The translations under genes and the position numbers were made by a program. The notes beneath the pieces are model-generated. The model worked only from the letters and a program-made list of their open reading frames with translations, was not told the origin of the DNA and did not search any database. 64,000 bases of DNA, taken from assembly GCA_013911065.1 (NCBI GenBank), contig JACERV010000006.1, forward strand, positions 62,001-126,000. The letters run 5' to 3'. Below, piece after piece: positions 60,071 through 64,000 of the stretch. The DNA comes from Ruminococcus sp. (GTDB lineage Bacteria > Bacillota > Clostridia > Lachnospirales > Lachnospiraceae). Every line of letters begins with the position of its first letter. Within the stretch, counting starts at the first letter, position 1.

Positions 60071-61156
60071 CTATGTAAGTAAAATCGCCCCTAATATAAT
60101 ATATATTACTGCGCCAAACACTACTGAAAGTGCGGCAAACCAACACCAAAACGCCCCTTTGTCCACCGGCAGATCACCGACAAACTTGCCGGTCTGTCCG
60201 TTCATTGCAAATATGTAATTCTTTTCCCTCCATGTAGTATTCAGAATCCAAACAGGACATAATGCATACTTAGAACTCCCGTTTGAGAGACGGATATTGC
60301 TGCTCTCCGTTGTGACAGTTGCATAACCCCGGACAGTTTTCCTAAACTCCTCTTCGGTGCTTCGTTTTACACGCTTATTCGCACGCGCTATACTTTCTTC
60401 TGCCGTCACATCATATTTATCTGCCAGATATCCCGCAAGATAGGCTGTCTGGAAATCCACCGCCTCTGCGAAATCAAAAGGTTCAATCGATTCCATCAAA
60501 TCATCTGCCATCTTGGAAGAACCATCCACCGGAACCCGTTCAAAACCGATACGTCCCCCACGTGATACTGAATAGTAGCTTGTTTCCGTATATTTATAAA
60601 CGTCATCACTCCACGAACGTGTTTTCGTTGCATTGTAGTGGATATCCGCCTCCACATCTGTATCAAACAGCCAAAACGGAACATAGATCCCTTTGATTTC
60701 ATCTATGCGGTTCTCCTCCTTAAAAACTTTCGGAAGAAGACGTTTTCCTTTCAAATGTTTCATCAATTTTTCTTTTGCCATTTTCTTATCAAGTTTAAAC
60801 GGTATTACCAAATCCGGGCGCAGAGCACCCGCAAACTGTCCTGTCATTATAACCGGGTTTCCGCAGAAAAGGCAGCTTGTGGCTGCTGTATTCTCATCCC
60901 CGATAATCTCGCCGCCGCAGGATTTGCACACATAGACCATCATACCGTCAGTCTCGCCTTCCTGCCACTCGCCGCCTGCAGATCCCCCCCATTCCATAGT
61001 TTCAGGCTGCTCGTTCTTAATCTCCTCATCCAGCTCCTTCAATGTTTCCATCTCAAATTCCGTATCGCAGAACGGACACTTCATTTTCTGTATGCTGCTG
61101 TCAAATTCAATCGCCCCGCCACAGGCAGGGCACTTATATTCCATCAATGCTGCCAT
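60071..61156 (-). CDS. Double zinc-ribbon membrane protein (YdjG-like)
   Basis: The 361-residue protein has two zinc ribbons: YKCPACGG...MKCPFCDTEF (about 7-33) and YVCKSCGGEI...SCLFCGNPV (about 75-101). A central domain (VIPFKLDKKMAKEKLMKHLKGKRLLP, IKGIYVPFWLFDTDVEADI) follows, with C-terminal hydrophobic helices (about 333-358). It resembles B. subtilis YdjG. Encoded 31 bases after the SPFH gene and 16 before the TPM gene, so the three proteins probably act together at the membrane. Confidence 0.88.
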   Translation of the reverse strand: MAALMEYKCPACGGAIEFDSSIQKMKCPFCDTEFEMETLKELDEEIKNEQPETMEWGGSAGGEWQEGETDGMMVYVCKSCGGEIIGDENTAATSCLFCGNPVIMTGQFAGALRPDLVIPFKLDKKMAKEKLMKHLKGKRLLPKVFKEENRIDEIKGIYVPFWLFDTDVEADIHYNATKTRSWSDDVYKYTETSYYSVSRGGRIGFERVPVDGSSKMADDLMESIEPFDFAEAVDFQTAYLAGYLADKYDVTAEESIARANKRVKRSTEEEFRKTVRGYATVTTESSNIRLSNGSSKYALCPVWILNTTWREKNYIFAMNGQTGKFVGDLPVDKGAFWCWFAALSVVFGAVIYIILGAILLT

Positions 61157-61187
61157 TGTTTGTCACTCCCATCTGTTATCCTATTTT

Positions 61188-62501
61188 TCATTTGACATCA
61201 TCTTCATCAAAGGGATCTCCGCATTCAGGACAAAATTTAGGGGGATGCTGTGGGTCTTCCGGCTCCCATCCGCATTTATCACACTGGTAAAGAGGTGCAC
61301 CGGCGGGCTTTGGCTTTCCGCATTCTGAACAAAATTTCCCTTTGTTGATGTTACCACACTGACAGGTCCAACCGGCCTCAGAAACTGCCGGTTTTGGCTT
61401 TCCGCATTCCATACAGAACTGCCCGGAATTAGCCGTACCACAGGCACAAGCCCATGTACCGGGAGCTGGCGCTGCCGGCTGCTGTGCCTGCTGTTGCGCC
61501 CCCATCTGAAACAGATTCTGCGCATTCATTCCGCCGGCCTGGGAAGCCATTCCCATTCCCATAAATCCCGTCATTGCCCCATTCTCATTAGATGCCGCCG
61601 CCCGCATTGCATCCGATTGTGCTCCAACCAATGTGGCAGCCGCCATTGTGGGGTCACGCATAATAGCAGTTCTCTGTGCCTGTTTGATCATCTCTGCGTC
61701 TTCTTCCGGAAGCGTAATTGAGTTCATTGCGATTGATACAACCGCAAGTCCACGCAGCTGACTCCATTTTTTTGTAAGCGCCTCGTTCATTGCATCTGAA
61801 AGCTCTTCCACATGGCCAGGAATCGCGCTTGGACGTATTTGCATTTCAGATATCTTTGCAAAAGCTGGCTGAAGCGCACTGATAAATTCTATTTTTAACT
61901 GACTGTCAATCTCCTCACGAGTGTATTCTCTTTCCACATTGCCGCACACATTTGTATAGAATAAAAGCGGATTCACAATCTTATAGGAATATATGCCGCT
62001 GCAACGAACAGACACGTCAATATCCAGACCTATGTTTCTGTCAACCACACGGAAAGGAATGGGATTAGGAGTTCCAAATTTGTTACCTATCAGCTCCTTT
62101 GTGTTAAAGTAATATATCCTCTGGTCTTTTCCTGTATCTCCGCCATAAGCAAATCGTTTTCCTATTGTTTCAAATGTGTCTGCGATTGTCTCCTCCAAAT
62201 CGCCGGAAAAGATGCTGGGTTCAGTGGAAGTATCATATGTAAATTCTCCTGGTTCAGCACAAACTTCCACCACTTTTCCCTGCTCTACTATAATCATACA
62301 TTGTCCGTCAGCCACCGCAATGCCTGATCCATTTGAAATAATATTGTCATTTCCTTTCGTATTGGAAGATCGGCCGCTGGTTCTTTTTTGTCCTTTCATC
62401 ATCATGACACTCTTGTCCATTGATTCACAATAAAAAAACTCTTTCCACTGATCCGCAAGAGCTCCTCCCGCTGCTCCGATTCCCGCTTTAATCAAACCCA
62501 T
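61188..62501 (-). CDS. SPFH domain protein with C-terminal zinc ribbons (YdjI-like)
   Basis: The 437-residue protein starts with MGLIKAGIGAAGGALADQWKEFF. An SPFH/band-7 type domain occupies about 55-280 (IIVEQGKVVEVCAEPGEFTYDTSTEPSIF, IYYFNTKELIGNKFGTPNPIPF). A Met/Gln/Ala-rich linker follows. Three zinc ribbons (CACGTANSGQFCMECGKPKP, CQCGNINKGKFCSECGKPKP, CDKCGWEPEDPQ...CPECGDPF) occupy about 345-430. The B. subtilis relative YdjI recruits PspA to the membrane under envelope stress; no PspA gene is present here. Confidence 0.9.
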   Translation of the reverse strand: MGLIKAGIGAAGGALADQWKEFFYCESMDKSVMMMKGQKRTSGRSSNTKGNDNIISNGSGIAVADGQCMIIVEQGKVVEVCAEPGEFTYDTSTEPSIFSGDLEETIADTFETIGKRFAYGGDTGKDQRIYYFNTKELIGNKFGTPNPIPFRVVDRNIGLDIDVSVRCSGIYSYKIVNPLLFYTNVCGNVEREYTREEIDSQLKIEFISALQPAFAKISEMQIRPSAIPGHVEELSDAMNEALTKKWSQLRGLAVVSIAMNSITLPEEDAEMIKQAQRTAIMRDPTMAAATLVGAQSDAMRAAASNENGAMTGFMGMGMASQAGGMNAQNLFQMGAQQQAQQPAAPAPGTWACACGTANSGQFCMECGKPKPAVSEAGWTCQCGNINKGKFCSECGKPKPAGAPLYQCDKCGWEPEDPQHPPKFCPECGDPFDEDDVK

Positions 62502-62648
62502 GTAAAATATCTCCTCTCTGGCTGCATACAGAATTCCCCCCTATACAGCCTCCATTTCTTTTTTATTTTATGTCTATTGATACATTATACCCCTTTTATT
62601 TCCAACAGTCATCAGAAACCAACAAAAAAAGACAGCCAATACTGATTA

Positions 62649-62708
62649 CAGTGTATTATGACAATGGGACTTTATTGGTTGATTAACTTGCCGGAAAAGA
62701 TATACTAA
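62649..62708 (+). pseudogene. Relic: last 19 codons of a second SsuC-class permease gene
   Basis: The bases encode QCIMTMGLYWLINLPEKIY-stop, against LCIMAMGLYSLINLLEKIYQ in the intact permease ending at 58960. Reading direction is the same and no upstream part of the gene remains. The remnant and the intact gene end flank the SPFH/zinc-ribbon/TPM cassette as direct copies. Confidence 0.75.
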
Positions 62709-62756
62709 AAAAAGCACCTTGATTGGTATGTAAATACCTTTGAAAGATGCTTTTTC
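62706..62756 (-). terminator. Terminator after the amidase gene
   Basis: AAAAAGCATCTTTC pairs with the AAGGTGCTTTTTTT side, with an inner GGTATTTACATACC hairpin and a T-run on the minus strand, ~50 bases beyond the amidase stop. The remaining 62502-62648 bases hold only the SPFH gene leader and AT-rich sequence. Confidence 0.75.
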
Positions 62757-62802
62757 ATTGCAATATGACTTTTTTGAATCCGCTCCCTATTATGGACAAT
62801 TA

Positions 62803-63372
62803 CTACTCAAAACCAAAGTATTGCATTATTCCTAAATAAATGCCATATGCAAATTGATACTCATTGTCACGCAGCTTTTGTGCATCCGAAGTATTCGTAA
62901 GATATGCCAGCTCAACCAGTATTGCAGGCATGTTGGTGTTTCTCAAAACATATAGTGACGGATTTTCACGTATTCCATTATCGCTTGTTCCGACTGTTCC
63001 GGTTATTCCATCCATAACGTGCTCTGCCAGCCATTCAGCTTGTGTAAGGTATTGATATATATATATTTCTGTACCATTTACAGCAGGATTGGGGTTCGCA
63101 TTACAATGAATACTGATAAAATAATTTGCGGGCCAATCATTTGCCATTCTTACTCTTTCTGCAAGGCTGGTAGTATTGCTCGTTCCTAATACTGTATCTG
63201 GTTCCGGCCTTGATACACGTACCTCAAACCTTGAATCACTGATTAATAAATTTTGTAGATAAATCCCAACCCGATAAGTTATATCCGATTCATATAAACC
63301 ATTACCTACCGCGCCGCTGTTGAAATAACCGACAGGATTATGACCTTGATCAATAAATATTTTAATAGCCAA
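62803..63372 (-). CDS. N-acetylmuramoyl-L-alanine amidase (Amidase_3)
   Basis: The 189-residue zinc amidase has metal ligands in FIDQGHNP (H11), GLYESDITY (E28), and SIHCNANPNPAVNGTEIYIY (His near 95). The catalytic Glu is in AILVELAYLTN (near 154). There is no signal peptide and no binding repeats, so it is either released at lysis (sporulation mother cell) or a phage-type enzyme. Single gene with terminator. Confidence 0.92.
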   Translation of the reverse strand: MAIKIFIDQGHNPVGYFNSGAVGNGLYESDITYRVGIYLQNLLISDSRFEVRVSRPEPDTVLGTSNTTSLAERVRMANDWPANYFISIHCNANPNPAVNGTEIYIYQYLTQAEWLAEHVMDGITGTVGTSDNGIRENPSLYVLRNTNMPAILVELAYLTNTSDAQKLRDNEYQFAYGIYLGIMQYFGFE

Positions 63373-63437
63373 AACACATATTCCCTTTTAATCTTAATTA
63401 CTATTAAATATATTCAGCAGTTATAGGGAATGTTACA

Positions 63438-64000
63438 TTATTCACTCCGCAGTGCTTCCACCGGATCTTTACGTGCCGCTGCAGATGATGGAAACAGACC
63501 AGAAATAAATGCCAGCAGCATACTAATTCCAATCAGGATAATGGCAGCATTTATTGGCAGCTGGGCAATGTTTTTAATGTCAAGCTTGTTGTAAACAATA
63601 ATATTTGCAACAATGCTGACCATGTAGGTGACCAAAATCCCAAGAAGACCGGCTACAAAACCGATAATCATGGTCTCCGCATTAAATACTCTCCTGACAT
63701 CCCGTTTACTGGCACCTATAGCGCGCAGGATACCAATTTCTTTTTTCCGCTCCAGAACAGAGATATAGGTAATTACCCCAATCATAATGGAAGACACAAT
63801 CAATGAGATTGCTACAAATGCTATCAGAGCATAACTGATGGTATCAACAATATCTGTTACAGACGACATCATCGTCCCCACCAAATCTGTATAGTTAATT
63901 ACTTTATCTTCTTTTCCTGCGTCTTCCATCTGATTATTATAGTCTTTCAGGAAAGCTTCCACTTCCGCTTTGGCATTAAAGTCCTTTGGATAAAGATTAA
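63438..64000 (-). CDS. C-terminal part of a MacB/FtsX-type ABC transporter permease (cut by window edge)
   Basis: The frame is open to the window edge and reads from NLYPKDFNAKAEVEAFLKDYN. It has the end of the extracytoplasmic domain, then three membrane helices of an FtsX domain: SYALIAFVAISLIVSSIMIGVITYISVLERKKEIGILRAIGASKRDVRRVFNAE, and a C-terminus FPSSAAARKDPVEALRSE. Such permeases, often fused to their ATPase, work in peptide or lipoprotein export. The shorter GTG-started frame inside is not a real start. Confidence 0.88.
   Translation of the reverse strand, partial: NLYPKDFNAKAEVEAFLKDYNNQMEDAGKEDKVINYTDLVGTMMSSVTDIVDTISYALIAFVAISLIVSSIMIGVITYISVLERKKEIGILRAIGASKRDVRRVFNAETMIIGFVAGLLGILVTYMVSIVANIIVYNKLDIKNIAQLPINAAIILIGISMLLAFISGLFPSSAAARKDPVEALRSE

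Overview
The window reads as a chromosomal segment of an anaerobic, spore-forming Clostridia species, most likely Lachnospiraceae. This is inferred from gene content and the moderate-to-low GC. Supporting features are T-box and lysine/cobalamin riboswitch control, AGGAGG ribosome sites, clostridial-type PEP carboxykinase, the ATP-type queuosine enzyme QueH, a LysM-GH18 spore-lysis type glucosidase, and many palindromic intergenic elements. No rRNA, tRNA, CRISPR array, intact prophage or intact insertion sequence is visible. Most genes lie on the minus strand.

Layout. 1-3.2 kb: cobalt uptake (cbiM-N-Q, cut by the left edge) under a cobalamin riboswitch, plus cobO and cbiJ for B12 synthesis. 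3.4-9.3 kb: signalling, with a membrane diguanylate cyclase, a CuZn-SOD-like protein that has lost its metal ligands, and a 1377-residue REC/GGDEF-like/EAL/PAS/histidine kinase/REC protein. 9.4-22.8 kb: amino acid uptake. A probable cystine/polar amino acid importer is fused in one operon to metNIQ. A TrpXYZ-like importer sits behind a tryptophan T-box, and a lysine importer with fused binding protein and permease sits behind a lysine riboswitch. A chemoreceptor lies between the last two. 22.8-24.2 kb: a second-type rsgA with an attenuator leader carrying a five-codon peptide. 24.2-35.6 kb: an acetoin dehydrogenase operon (Lin0512-family gene, acoA, acoB, acoX, acoC, acoL, lplA, then an MBL-fold hydrolase and a Nudix hydrolase), downstream of an AcoR-type regulator that lacks the sigma-54 contact motif. 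35.8-41 kb: an excisionase-like pseudogene, a LysM-GH18 protein, a PadR/HAAS/DUF4097 module, a small unknown gene and an alpha/beta hydrolase.

41-57 kb is mainly housekeeping: queA, pheST behind a Phe T-box, a YihY-type membrane protein, a tiny strongly-promoted unknown gene, a flavodoxin-ferredoxin protein, pckA, and an argH-asd-leuC-leuD-thrC operon, then queH. 57-64 kb holds an ABC importer without a binding protein, a YdjI/YdjG/YdjH-like envelope-stress cassette, a cell-wall amidase, and the C-terminal part of a MacB/FtsX-type permease cut by the right edge.

The less ordinary signals are regulatory or relict. They include exact 32-bp-period tandem repeats at three unrelated loci, twin symmetric hairpins ahead of the cobalamin riboswitch, and the rsgA attenuator. 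A 53-bp palindromic element occurs twice. Two 20-codon gene-end relics show past insertion or replacement next to rsgA and next to the YdjI/G/H cassette. Functions are assigned by reading motifs only; no database search was run.
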